A stretch of DNA of 27,325 nucleotides, from positions 1 to 27,325 of the IMG/VR virus record IMGVR_UViG_3300036832_000727; one strand, written 5' to 3'. The position numbers were made by a program, and so were the translations under genes. The notes beneath the pieces are model-generated. The model worked only from the letters and a program-made list of their open reading frames with translations, did not search any database and was not told the origin of the DNA. This DNA comes from a virus. Numbering within the stretch: the first letter of the stretch is position 1; every line of letters starts with the position of its first letter. Below, in pieces: positions 20,426-27,325 of this stretch.

Positions 20426-20953
20426 TCATCTCCGTTGCATGGCTTGGCGGATAAAGTCTCCGCCATCCTCATTATCGGACCTCGGACCGGCAGGGACCCG
20501 CCCGGTTGCCGGAGCCGGAGGCATGGCCGCGGCCAAGCGGTCAACAACCCTTGTAATAGCGGCTTTATCCGGCTCTCCATCCTCTCCGACAAACTTGGAG
20601 AGGTCGAGGACCTCAAGAGCCGCGTCCGGGTCCCCAATCCGACCCGCCGCGCTTGCCTTAAACTCTGCCGCGGCCAATCGACGTCCGGCAGAGATGAGAG
20701 CCTCTTGATGACCCTCTGCCTTGGCCGCGGCAACTAGTTTCTCTGTCTCGGTCATCCGCTCTTTCTCAAGCGTTGAGAGCTTGCTCTCTGCCGCTCTCTT
20801 GAGCTTCCTTTCCTCCGCCAGAGCCGACTCCAAATCTCGGATTTGGTCCGCGGGCTTTTTATTCTTGGGCTCTCCCTCGGGCTCGGGCTCTCCCGGCTTG
20901 GGAGGCTCGGGAGGCTTAGGGTCGGGAGCGGGAGGGTTGCCGGTATCACTCAT
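20426..20953 (-). CDS. head scaffolding protein
   Basis: 175 residues, start overlapping the upstream stop (ATGA). Pro/Glu-rich disordered N terminus, then a long coiled coil (DQIRDLESALAEERKLKRAAESKLSTLEKERMTETEKLVAAAKAEG), and a C-terminal region LDLSKFVGEDGEPDKAAITRVVDRLAAAMP that is typical of actinophage scaffolds. It would guide procapsid assembly. Confidence 0.85.
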   Translation of the reverse strand: MSDTGNPPAPDPKPPEPPKPGEPEPEGEPKNKKPADQIRDLESALAEERKLKRAAESKLSTLEKERMTETEKLVAAAKAEGHQEALISAGRRLAAAEFKASAAGRIGDPDAALEVLDLSKFVGEDGEPDKAAITRVVDRLAAAMPPAPATGRVPAGPRSDNEDGGDFIRQAMQRR

Positions 20954-21174
20954 TGCTTGCCACCTTTCGCGTATGGACTAAATGAAAGCCACTCATCAAA
21001 TAGCTCTTGCTTGCTCGGGTCTAGGTCAAAGGGAGCCTCCAAGCCGATTGATTTACGATGGTCCGCGCCGTAGCGGGCAATCTCATCCGGTATCCCGCTC
21101 GGGAAGCTAAGGCAGGTAACGGCATCAAGTCTCCGGATGCACGCGCGGCAGAGGGTCGGATATTGGGTTGTCAT
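20950..21174 (-). CDS. small Cys-containing actinophage protein
   Basis: 74 residues. CRACIRRLDAVTCLSFPSGIPDEIARYGADHRKSIG resembles, from memory, a small conserved protein found next to head genes of actinophages, with CxxC and DHR residues. Function unknown. The ATG overlaps the stop of the MuF-peptidase gene. Confidence 0.7.
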   Translation of the reverse strand: MTTQYPTLCRACIRRLDAVTCLSFPSGIPDEIARYGADHRKSIGLEAPFDLDPSKQELFDEWLSFSPYAKGGKQ

Positions 21175-22541
21175 TTAATCCAACCCATAGCTCGATATTT
21201 CCAATCCTTGACGTCCGCAATCGGTAAGTCCGGAGTCGGGTTGGGTCCAAGTTTGTCCTCGATATATCGACCGGCATACTGAGCCGGAGGTCGAGGATTG
21301 GGAGAGGTCTTATATTCCGCCCATAGCTCCGCCATCATCTCTTTATCGTTTTTGCCGCCATACTCGGAGATGAGTTGCTTTGCATCCGTTATTGTCTCGA
21401 TGCCGTAATCGACCGCTAAATGAGAGGTCAACTCATACCGTTGGGTTGAGTTGAGTTGGTAGTCGAGGAAATGCCCTAGCTCATGCGAGAGGGTCCGCTC
21501 CGCGCCGGTTGTCTTGCCGTCCGGAGTCCACCAATGATGGTCGATTGTGTCTTGCATTGTCTTGGTCGAGCCCGGTCGATACTCGCTCGGTCGGATGCTG
21601 ATATGCCGGTCGGAGTCTTGGTAATAAGCCAAGGCATCGCTCTTTTGAAAGTACGGGTCCGCGGCAACGTTGATAAACCCAAGTCGGTCGATAATGTCCG
21701 GGTTGATTCCCTCAAGATTCATCCGGAGCGCGTTGAGCGTTTGCTCTCGACCGTTAAAGACCTCCATAGCGTAATCATCAAATCCGTTAAGCGGTATGCC
21801 GTCGATGCCTCCGCGGTTTGCGTACCGCGGCGCGAACATCTCGCGCTTCCATGCCTCCCTTGCCGCTATATCTGCCGCTTGCCGTCCTCGGGCAATCGAG
21901 GACCTCGACGTTGCCCAACTCGATATCTCGGGCTCGGGAGTGCAACGGCAATGAGCATGAGCGGCAAATCCGGCATGGCTCGGGATATAACCTCTGTCGG
22001 CAATGAGCGCGCAAAACTCACAACAACCCGCTCGGGTTATCCTCCGGCATCGACCGCTATAGCGGTCATCTTTGTTGGCATTGTCCGTTGTCGTTTGATT
22101 GGCAACCCGATAGGGCTCGGAGCTTGCCGTCCGGTTGAGCCAAGAGAGCGTTGAGTCTGCCGCCATGCCATCGGAATACCCTTGACCTATCCGGTTGAAA
22201 TAGACCGCGGGAGCTTGCCGGAGGTAGCTCATTACCGTCGAGCCCGATGCCGTCGAGCCAACCAATCCGGCAGGGACGCTAAAGGGCCGGACGGCTTGGA
22301 GCGGTATGCCAGAGCCGCGCGAGAACAGAGCCGAGAGGTAACGGGTTGACTCTGCCGCGGCTCCGGCTTGGGCTCGGGTTATCCAACCTCCGGCAACGGT
22401 CCCGATTATCGGCAGGCTTGATGCCGGGTCGAGCGGATTAAACTGAGCCGCCCAAAGGGCTCGGACGCGCGCCAGTAGGGAAGCGCTCCCGGACGCCAAT
22501 CGACCTCGATAGAGGTCCGTAATGGCGGAGCTATCCGGCAT
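21171..22541 (-). CDS. MuF-like minor head protein fused to a zincin-type metallopeptidase domain
   Basis: 456 residues. Residues about 1-205 form the MuF-like head protein; the diagnostic segment is AGCCEFCALIADRGY...AHAHCRCTPEPE (171-205). After a linker, residues about 250-440 form a second domain with HELGH at 353-357 (HExxH zinc motif) in ERTLSHELGHFLDYQ, and EMMAELWAEY (401-410) about 45 residues later, which likely supplies the third ligand. MuF proteins with C-terminal effector domains are known as phage-encoded polymorphic toxins; the peptidase might be injected with the DNA, or act in head maturation. It overlaps the portal gene by 11 bases. Confidence 0.85.
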   Translation of the reverse strand: MPDSSAITDLYRGRLASGSASLLARVRALWAAQFNPLDPASSLPIIGTVAGGWITRAQAGAAAESTRYLSALFSRGSGIPLQAVRPFSVPAGLVGSTASGSTVMSYLRQAPAVYFNRIGQGYSDGMAADSTLSWLNRTASSEPYRVANQTTTDNANKDDRYSGRCRRITRAGCCEFCALIADRGYIPSHAGFAAHAHCRCTPEPEISSWATSRSSIARGRQAADIAAREAWKREMFAPRYANRGGIDGIPLNGFDDYAMEVFNGREQTLNALRMNLEGINPDIIDRLGFINVAADPYFQKSDALAYYQDSDRHISIRPSEYRPGSTKTMQDTIDHHWWTPDGKTTGAERTLSHELGHFLDYQLNSTQRYELTSHLAVDYGIETITDAKQLISEYGGKNDKEMMAELWAEYKTSPNPRPPAQYAGRYIEDKLGPNPTPDLPIADVKDWKYRAMGWIK

Positions 22542-23901
22542 TGCCTCCGCCCGCTAGGAGTTGAGCGTAAGGGTCCGTTGCTCCGAGAGCCACGGCTTGA
22601 TTGAGAGCCGCTTGAGTACCCTCATTTGCCTTTAGTTGCTTCCATTGCTCTATCTCTTGCGGAGTGGCTCCCCAACGTTGCCAGAGGACCTCTTGAGGGA
22701 CTCCGAGAGTTGCCATCTTGGTAAGGGCATCGACTAGCTGAGCCTCGGAGCGCGTCTCAAAGTCCCTCCATATGACCTCCGCCGATTGGTCATTTGCGTA
22801 TGGGTCCTCGGTCAATGCCAGAGCAAGCCTCATTACGGATTCCCAAGCCTCCCCAATATGGATGGCTCGACGGCTTATCTTGGAGACTAAGCCTGCCTCC
22901 GCGGCTTTGATGGCATCCGCGCTCAGGTTGACCATTGAGCCCAAGAGGTAATGCGGCGGAGTTTGAGTTATTGCCGCTAGTTGCTCGACGTCCTGGCTTA
23001 CGGAGTCGAGGTAGCCTCGGAGGCTTGACTCTTGAAAGACTCCAAATCTGCCGTCCGGATTCTCATTGGTCAAGAGCCGATTGGCTCCGATATCAAAGGG
23101 CTTTTTGACAACGGTTGTCTCCGTCCCGTCCTCACTGGTCAATACCTGCCGCGCTAGCTTGACTCCGGTTGCCCATATCTGCCGGAAAGCTCCGTAATCC
23201 GTAGCAACCAAGCGGTTGAATATGGTTGTGTTAATCCGGTCTTGGAAATGTATTGCCGAGTGAAGCTCCGACCTCGGAGGACGGCTCGATCTTGGTTGAG
23301 GGATAATCTCGATGAGGTTGACAACTCCGGTCGGGTTACCCTCGACCTCGGGCTCTTTGCCGTTGGGCTCCCAAGTAACGATTGCCTCCGGCAAGATGAG
23401 GATTTGAGTTACTTGGTCCCCAAGCCGGTAACGCTTGTATCCGGCAAGCCTCTCCCTCCGGTTACCGGGCTCATAAATAACCGTTGCCTCAAATGGGCTC
23501 TCTCCGGTTATCTCAACTCCGGTCGGGTTGTCATCATCCGGTTGGACTAAGGCAAAGGCAGAGCCGCAAACCAAAGCGTCCGTTTGCACTAGCTCTCCAT
23601 CCGCATCCATCGAGGACGCTTGCCATATCTGCCAAGCATGGTCCGATGATGCTCCCGCGGGACCAAAGCGAAAGCCGACTACTTGGAGCCTCTCGGCAAC
23701 GGCATTGACGATAAGCTCCGACCAGTTAGCGCGGGATTCCTTGAGAAAGGTCCTAAAGTTTTGCCTTTCCTCGGCATCCATGAGAGCGGTAACCGCGTTC
23801 TCTCCGTCATAGTAGTTTTGGTAAAAGAGCGCTCGACTCGATTGGGCATCGAGCTTGGACGCTCCGATTTGCCGCCATTGCTCAAAGGTTAGGTCCGGCA
23901 T
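22531..23901 (-). CDS. portal protein (SPP1 gp6-like)
   Basis: 456 residues with a GGAGG site upstream. Recognisable parts are YQNYYDGENAV near the N terminus, WSELIVNAVAERLQVVGFRF, SELHSAIHFQDRINTTIFNRLVATDYGAFRQIWATG, and SVSQDVEQLAAITQTPPHYLLG in the stem region. It forms the ring through which DNA enters and leaves the head, and binds the terminase. Located next to MuF as usual. Confidence 0.93.
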   Translation of the reverse strand: MPDLTFEQWRQIGASKLDAQSSRALFYQNYYDGENAVTALMDAEERQNFRTFLKESRANWSELIVNAVAERLQVVGFRFGPAGASSDHAWQIWQASSMDADGELVQTDALVCGSAFALVQPDDDNPTGVEITGESPFEATVIYEPGNRRERLAGYKRYRLGDQVTQILILPEAIVTWEPNGKEPEVEGNPTGVVNLIEIIPQPRSSRPPRSELHSAIHFQDRINTTIFNRLVATDYGAFRQIWATGVKLARQVLTSEDGTETTVVKKPFDIGANRLLTNENPDGRFGVFQESSLRGYLDSVSQDVEQLAAITQTPPHYLLGSMVNLSADAIKAAEAGLVSKISRRAIHIGEAWESVMRLALALTEDPYANDQSAEVIWRDFETRSEAQLVDALTKMATLGVPQEVLWQRWGATPQEIEQWKQLKANEGTQAALNQAVALGATDPYAQLLAGGGNAG

Positions 23902-24117
23902 TTAGTCCTTCCTCCATCGGGTCCTCATTTCGGTAGTGGCTTTAGGCTCGGGCGGAGCTTGCTTGGGCTTCCTCCGGTCCGCGGGCAAGGTCCCTTGGTA
24001 GAGCCGGACGGAGCAATCCGCGCAATAAACGCAACGGCTTACTTGCTTCCATGTATGGGCGGCATGGAGGTCGAGGGTCGATACAAGTTGCTCCCATATT
24101 TGTTGCTCAACGGTCAT
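23902..24117 (-). CDS. small Cys-rich protein upstream of portal
   Basis: 71 residues from ATG 24117, which overlaps the stop of the two-helix protein gene. TLDLHAAHTWKQVSRCVYCADCSVRLYQ has two Cys close together plus His residues, so a small zinc site is plausible. A basic Pro-rich tail follows. No family recognised. Confidence 0.6.
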   Translation of the reverse strand: MTVEQQIWEQLVSTLDLHAAHTWKQVSRCVYCADCSVRLYQGTLPADRRKPKQAPPEPKATTEMRTRWRKD

Positions 24118-24287
24118 AGCGTCCGCTCCGGCAAAAGGATGATGAGGAAGCCGAAAGCCGTACACAACGCGGCTCCGGCCAAGAGGTCGAGCGGATGGTC
24201 CGGCTTGCCAAAGAGGACAACCAATCCCAAGGCAAAGGCAGACAGAGCCGCCACTAGTAGCAAGTAACTCTTAATCGCGGGCTTCAA
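24114..24287 (-). CDS. two-helix small membrane protein (second holin-like gene)
   Basis: 57 residues from TTG 24287, with GGGAG five bases upstream, overlapping the stop of the upstream gene. Two hydrophobic helices (SYLLLVAALSAFALGLVVLF and LLAGAALCTAFGFLIILL) are joined by GKPDHPLD. The layout resembles the holin candidate at 7816..7995, including a shared DLLA near the start of helix 2. Its place between terminase and portal is unusual for a holin. Confidence 0.6.
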   Translation of the reverse strand: MKPAIKSYLLLVAALSAFALGLVVLFGKPDHPLDLLAGAALCTAFGFLIILLPERTL

Positions 24288-24421
24288 TCTGTCTCCCTAG
24301 CTTTCCGTATCCGCTCATTTAAACACTCCATGCACCAAAAAAAGTCGATACCGTCCGGGACTCCCTCGGGAAATCTCTTGCCGCATCCGGGACAGATAGG
24401 GGGACGTCCGTTGATGCCCAT
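24284..24421 (-). CDS. small zinc-finger-like protein
   Basis: 45 residues from ATG 24421, which overlaps the TAA of the upstream gene. CPGC...CMEC form two Cys pairs, 20-odd residues apart (ICPGCGKRFPEG, FFWCMECLNERIRK), as in a zinc ribbon. A DNA- or RNA-binding or adaptor role is possible. Not recognised as a named family. Confidence 0.6.
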   Translation of the reverse strand: MGINGRPPICPGCGKRFPEGVPDGIDFFWCMECLNERIRKARETD

Positions 24422-24555
24422 TAGATTGACAGGACGAAAGCAACGCTCATGGCAATGAGCAAAGCCAAGAGGACGGCAACGGTAAACCAAAGAGCGGTAA
24501 CGGGAAAGGTCCGGAGGAAGCGGTCAAAGCTATCCTCATTAGAATCCCGCGGCAA
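24421..24555 (-). CDS. single-helix small membrane protein
   Basis: 44 residues from a TTG at 24555, with GGAGG about 9 bases upstream, overlapping the end of the large terminase gene by 17 bases. A charged N terminus (PRDSNEDSFDRFLRTFP) leads to one long hydrophobic helix VTALWFTVAVLLALLIAMSVAFVLSI. No ATG is available in this frame. Function unknown; accessory lysis or membrane role is a guess. Confidence 0.5.
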   Translation of the reverse strand: MPRDSNEDSFDRFLRTFPVTALWFTVAVLLALLIAMSVAFVLSI

Positions 24556-26173
24556 CGTAATCGTCCTCCGGCTCGGTCCGCTCTCGACGGATGGCTCTGT
24601 CCAAGCCCATAATGGCGGCAACTATGCCGTCAATCTTGTCCATGCTCTTTGCCTTATCGGGCTTGAGATTCCCTGCCGGGTCCGTCCGAGTAATGAGGTT
24701 GGCGGCTTCCCATCGAGCAACGGGATTACCGCCATGATGGAAACGTCCCGCGGCAACCAAACGGAGAAACTCCGCGGTAGGAGCGGCAAGAGAGGCAAAG
24801 CCTTGACGGAAGCTCACTAACGGCCATCCTCGATCAATCAATGTTTGGCTTAGTTGGGAAGCTCCCCAAGGGTCAAAGGCAACCTCGACAATCTCGACGC
24901 GCTCCCGGTCGCGCTCCAAGCTCTCGATTATCTCTCCGTAGTCGATGACGTCCCCATCCGTAAGGCTCAAGGCTCCCTGAGCCGCCCATACGGTCCCCAT
25001 CCCTCCGGTCCTCCGGTCGAGAGCCGCTAACAGAGCCTCGGGAGCAAAATGCCGCCAAAGGGCTCTCATCGAGCCATCCTCGACGGCATAGACCAAGCAA
25101 TAAGAGGCAAGGTCGGAGGTCGAGGCAAGGTCAAGCCCGCAAAAGACCTCAAGCCCGGTCAAGGCATCGAGCATCGAGGACCAATCGACCTCTCCGCGGC
25201 TCCGGTCCCATTGCGGGAGCTTTATGGCTCGACCCGTTTGTTGGCTTGGTTGATTGAGCCGGTATTGCCGAAAGGCTCTCTCTGCCGCGGGATTCTCGAT
25301 GGCTTTGAGACACTCATCCTCAAGGACCTTGATATCGAGAAAGTCTCCGAGAGCGGGATTGGCTTTCCGCCATACCTCCGGGTCCGTCCAATCTTCCTCC
25401 GAGTCCGTCCGATACATGACAACCAACCGGCGCGGGTCGATGCTCGGGCTCTCAATAACTCGCTCGGACCAAACCCGCTCCGATGCGGCAAAGCCGTTAG
25501 GGTCATTCTCTGCCGTTGTTGCCATGAGCAATAACGGTTGGGCTCGGGCTCCCCATCCCGTCTTGAGGACGTCATAAAGGTCCCGGCTTGGTTGGGTTAG
25601 TAGCTCATCAATGTACGCGCCATGAGGGTTGCCGCCTAGAGAGCCCAAGGCATCTCCGGCAGTAACGGCATAGAAGGATGCCGTCTTAGGGTCAACAATC
25701 CGGCGCGCATACTTAACCTGTTGGAGTCGAGCCGAGAGGGTTGGGTTTAGCTCGACCATCCTCGATGCCACTCGATAAACCTGAGAGGCTTGGTCCCGGT
25801 CGAGCGCGAGCCCATATATCTCGGCGGATTCCTCTCCGTCCCCAACTAAGAGGTAAAGGACTATCCCGGCCAATAGCTCCGTCTTGCCATTCTTGCGGGC
25901 AATAAAGAGGTAAAGCTCTCGATATTTGCGGACGTAGCGCTTACGCTCCGGGTCCCAAACAACCATGCCAAAGAGCGGGCGGAGGACCTTATCCTCTTGC
26001 CATCGAGTCGGGATAAACGGACGTCGAGCCCAATCCCCCTTGGTATGGACTAGAAGCTCGACAAAGAAAGCCTTGACATGACCGGCGCGGGACTCGCAAA
26101 GATGCTCTCCGCGCTTCCGGCAGAGCTTCCCGTCAAAGGGTCGATTGCATATCGGGAGGCTCCGCCTATCCAT
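24539..26173 (-). CDS. terL: terminase large subunit
   Basis: 544 residues from ATG 26173, overlapping the stop of the MazG-like gene. The ATPase domain has a Walker A-like ARKNGKTE (about 92-99), Walker B GAYIDE (about 185-190) and coupling motif TTAEND (about 219-224). The nuclease domain has acidic motifs GLDLASTSDLAS, FDPWGAS and a C-terminal MDKIDG. It belongs to the Terminase_1 / HK97-like group, which mostly packages DNA with cohesive ends. It translocates DNA into the head and cuts it. Confidence 0.94.
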   Translation of the reverse strand: MDRRSLPICNRPFDGKLCRKRGEHLCESRAGHVKAFFVELLVHTKGDWARRPFIPTRWQEDKVLRPLFGMVVWDPERKRYVRKYRELYLFIARKNGKTELLAGIVLYLLVGDGEESAEIYGLALDRDQASQVYRVASRMVELNPTLSARLQQVKYARRIVDPKTASFYAVTAGDALGSLGGNPHGAYIDELLTQPSRDLYDVLKTGWGARAQPLLLMATTAENDPNGFAASERVWSERVIESPSIDPRRLVVMYRTDSEEDWTDPEVWRKANPALGDFLDIKVLEDECLKAIENPAAERAFRQYRLNQPSQQTGRAIKLPQWDRSRGEVDWSSMLDALTGLEVFCGLDLASTSDLASYCLVYAVEDGSMRALWRHFAPEALLAALDRRTGGMGTVWAAQGALSLTDGDVIDYGEIIESLERDRERVEIVEVAFDPWGASQLSQTLIDRGWPLVSFRQGFASLAAPTAEFLRLVAAGRFHHGGNPVARWEAANLITRTDPAGNLKPDKAKSMDKIDGIVAAIMGLDRAIRRERTEPEDDYVAAGF

Positions 26174-26532
26174 CAAAGCCGCTCCGGGAAGCCTTGACGC
26201 TCGGAGACTTTATTAAACTTGGCAACGATGGCGGCAGGGAGGTCGATGTTTGCCTTGGTTGCCAAGAGGTCGAGGTAAAGGAAAACGTCCGCTAGTTCCT
26301 CGGCAAGTTTATGGTTGAGCTTGTCGAGCGGCGGGTCAAGCTCTCCCTTGAGTCCGCATTGCCAACGTCTTATTTTCTTGACGATATTGCAAGCCTCTCC
26401 TGCCTCTCCGGCCATTGCGTTTGACCAATCGGCAATAGACCAACCCTCATCCGCGGGATAACCCGGATGCCATCTCTCGGCTCGCTCTCGATTGGTCAAG
26501 CTCACTTGCTCAAAGGTCAATAGGTCCGTCAT
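26173..26532 (-). CDS. MazG-like nucleotide pyrophosphohydrolase
   Basis: 119 residues from ATG 26532, overlapping the stop of the small terminase gene (ATGA). The metal-binding pattern of the MazG/all-alpha NTP-pyrophosphatase group is complete: E43-x-x-E46 in AGEAGEACN and E79-x-x-D82 in EELADVFLYLDLL. These enzymes hydrolyse nucleoside triphosphates or related nucleotides, for example to lower (p)ppGpp-linked signals or to clean the nucleotide pool. Its place between the two terminase genes is odd for a metabolic enzyme and makes it a late gene. Confidence 0.85.
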   Translation of the reverse strand: MTDLLTFEQVSLTNRERAERWHPGYPADEGWSIADWSNAMAGEAGEACNIVKKIRRWQCGLKGELDPPLDKLNHKLAEELADVFLYLDLLATKANIDLPAAIVAKFNKVSERQGFPERL

Positions 26533-26984
26533 GCCAATAGCCTCTCTGGCTCTTGCTTGCTCTTTAGTGGCTCATTCTTGGTCCCCATTTGCGTCCTCGA
26601 TGCCGGAGTCAATCCAAAGCGCTCGGAGAGCCGGAGGATGGTTGTTGCCGTTTGGTTGGTTATGACCGCGGCAGGGTTGCGGATGGGTTGACCCTCTCGA
26701 CCAAAGAGGATGAGCCCTTGCTTATGCACCAAGAGGGAAGCGCGTTGATGCTCATAAACGGCTTGGCAAAAGGCAATGAGGCTCGGAGTGTCGGCTCTCG
26801 ATGCCAAGCCCATATGGTCGAGGTCCCGGACCGTATCGAGGAAGATGACCCGGAGCGAGTCCGGGAGCCAGGACGGAGGGACCGGCAGAGCCTCGGGAGG
26901 CTCGGGCTCGACGGCATTGAGCCGGTCGCGGCGGACTCCCTTGGCTCTCTTGAGCCGAGTCGGCTCCGGGATAGGGCTTGCCAT
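26529..26984 (-). CDS. terS: terminase small subunit (P27 family)
   Basis: 151 residues. Basic N terminus (RLKRAKGVRRDRLN), then PSWLPDSLRVIFLDTVRDLDHMGLASRADTPSLIAFCQAVYEHQRASLLVHKQGL, NPAAVITNQTATTILRLSERFGLTPASRTQM. This is typical of the P27 family. It recognises the packaging site and recruits the large subunit. First confident gene of the late operon. Confidence 0.9.
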   Translation of the reverse strand: MASPIPEPTRLKRAKGVRRDRLNAVEPEPPEALPVPPSWLPDSLRVIFLDTVRDLDHMGLASRADTPSLIAFCQAVYEHQRASLLVHKQGLILFGREGQPIRNPAAVITNQTATTILRLSERFGLTPASRTQMGTKNEPLKSKQEPERLLA

Positions 26985-26989
26985 CCGTC

Positions 26990-27211
26990 CTACCTCGCGC
27001 CAACGGCTCTGAGCGGCTCTGAGCGGGTCCTAACCGGCTTCCTGAGCCGTTGTCGAGCGTCCGGGAGGCATCTTGGTCCCCGGTCGGCAGGGAGTTGTCC
27101 CGGCTCATGCCCGTAGCCCGATCCGCTCGGAGCCAAGGCGGGAGGTAGGGGGTCCCTCCCCGGTCCTTCCGCTCGACGTCGAGCCCATATGAGCAATGCC
27201 CTTACCCTCAT
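26990..27211 (-). CDS. possible 73-aa Arg/Pro-rich protein upstream of small terminase
   Basis: ATG 27211 overlaps the stop of the tiny upstream frame and the TAG lies 5 bases before the terminase ATG, which is how real genes are spaced here. Against it, the product is unusually rich in Arg, Pro and Gly and looks like GC-driven translation. Another overlapping frame (start 27108) is equally open. Confidence 0.3.
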   Translation of the reverse strand: MRVRALLIWARRRAEGPGRDPLPPALAPSGSGYGHEPGQLPADRGPRCLPDARQRLRKPVRTRSEPLRAVGAR

Positions 27212-27309
27212 TGACCCTCTCCCTCCGCCCGGTCCCCGGTCCCCGTCCCCGGTCCCGGAGCCGTGAGCCCAAGGACCTCGACCTCAAGGCTCTTGATCCA
27301 TCCGCCCAT
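27208..27309 (-). CDS. possible 33-aa small protein at the right end
   Basis: Starts MGGWIKSLEVEVLGLTAPGP and runs into the GGTCCCC-like repeats, giving GTGTGDRAEGEGQ. The first 18 residues look like a plausible strand-helix peptide, but no family is known and the frame is short. The region upstream of its start reaches the window edge. Confidence 0.25.
   Translation of the reverse strand: MGGWIKSLEVEVLGLTAPGPGTGTGDRAEGEGQ
27229..27258. repeat. GC-rich tandem GGTCCCC-like units
   Basis: About four imperfect units with a period of 6-7 bases. Could belong to a packaging site or simply be replication slippage. Confidence 0.6.
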
Positions 27310-27325
27310 AGTTGTCCGGGCTTTA

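Larger units (their letters stand above)
26985..27325. other. leader of the late operon, structured and repetitive; possible packaging-site region
   Basis: No confident gene. It has a 9-bp perfect inverted repeat CAACGGCTC (27001-27009) / GAGCCGTTG (27044-27052), a direct repeat of GGCTCTGAGC within it, and a low-complexity stretch of GGTCCCC-like units (27229-27258). Placed just upstream of the small terminase gene, it is where cos/pac sites often lie. Two tiny leftward ORFs run through it. Confidence 0.45.

Noticed and set aside
22321-22330. Near copy of the 11-base motif (GAGAACAGAG) inside the MuF gene
   Set aside because: Two of the last bases differ, it is deep inside a coding region and faces no start codon. 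The partial match GAACAGGG at about 9225 was rejected for the same reasons.
26752-27108. 118-codon minus-strand frame overlapping the start of the small terminase
   Set aside because: Most of it lies inside the small terminase gene in another frame and becomes Arg/Pro-rich there. The first 45 residues look hydrophilic but unsupported.
1-27325. CRISPR array, insertion sequence or rRNA
   Set aside because: No regularly spaced repeats, no transposase-like frames and no rRNA-like sequence were seen.

Overview
This window looks like most or all of the genome of a small temperate siphovirus (long non-contractile tail) of an actinobacterial host. It carries an HK97-type head, a P27-type small terminase, a large serine integrase and an XRE-type repressor. 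Several small early proteins (for example 3357..3662, 5172..5378, 7105..7470, 20129..20422 and 20950..21174) resemble, from memory, small proteins of uncertain function that recur in actinobacteriophages. There is an amidase endolysin but no recognisable mycolate esterase (lysin B), which argues weakly against a mycolic-acid-rich host. The host genus cannot be named.

Almost everything is transcribed leftward (minus strand). From right to left, the late module runs: a structured leader with possible tiny ORFs (26985-27325), small terminase, a MazG-like pyrophosphohydrolase, large terminase, four tiny genes (two membrane, two Cys-containing), portal, a MuF head protein fused to a zincin-type peptidase domain, a small Cys protein, scaffold, a small basic protein, major capsid protein, two tandem Ig-like (IPT/TIG) proteins, head-tail connectors, tail terminator, tail tube, two tail-assembly chaperones, tape measure (977 aa), distal tail protein, a second tail-tip protein, a collar-domain fibre, two small genes, amidase endolysin and a 59-aa two-helix holin candidate. 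A 14-bp hairpin follows the last gene.

A roughly 340-base non-coding region (7471-7815) separates this from the early/lysogeny module, also leftward: about 15 small tightly overlapping genes including a ParB-like protein, two paralogous ribbon-helix-helix proteins and Cys-rich small proteins, then the serine integrase, a strong hairpin, and two small genes. The only confident rightward gene is the repressor at 132..527, which converges on and overlaps the last leftward gene. No helicase, primase, polymerase or replication initiator was recognised.

The most striking signals outside coding sequence are: an exact 11-base motif present five times, every time pointing toward an ORF start in the early/immunity region and usually next to an inverted repeat; an 18-base palindrome present twice in the late operon; a 57-bp direct repeat that gives two putative decoration proteins the same N terminus; and depletion of CTG/CAG and GTG/CAC on both strands.
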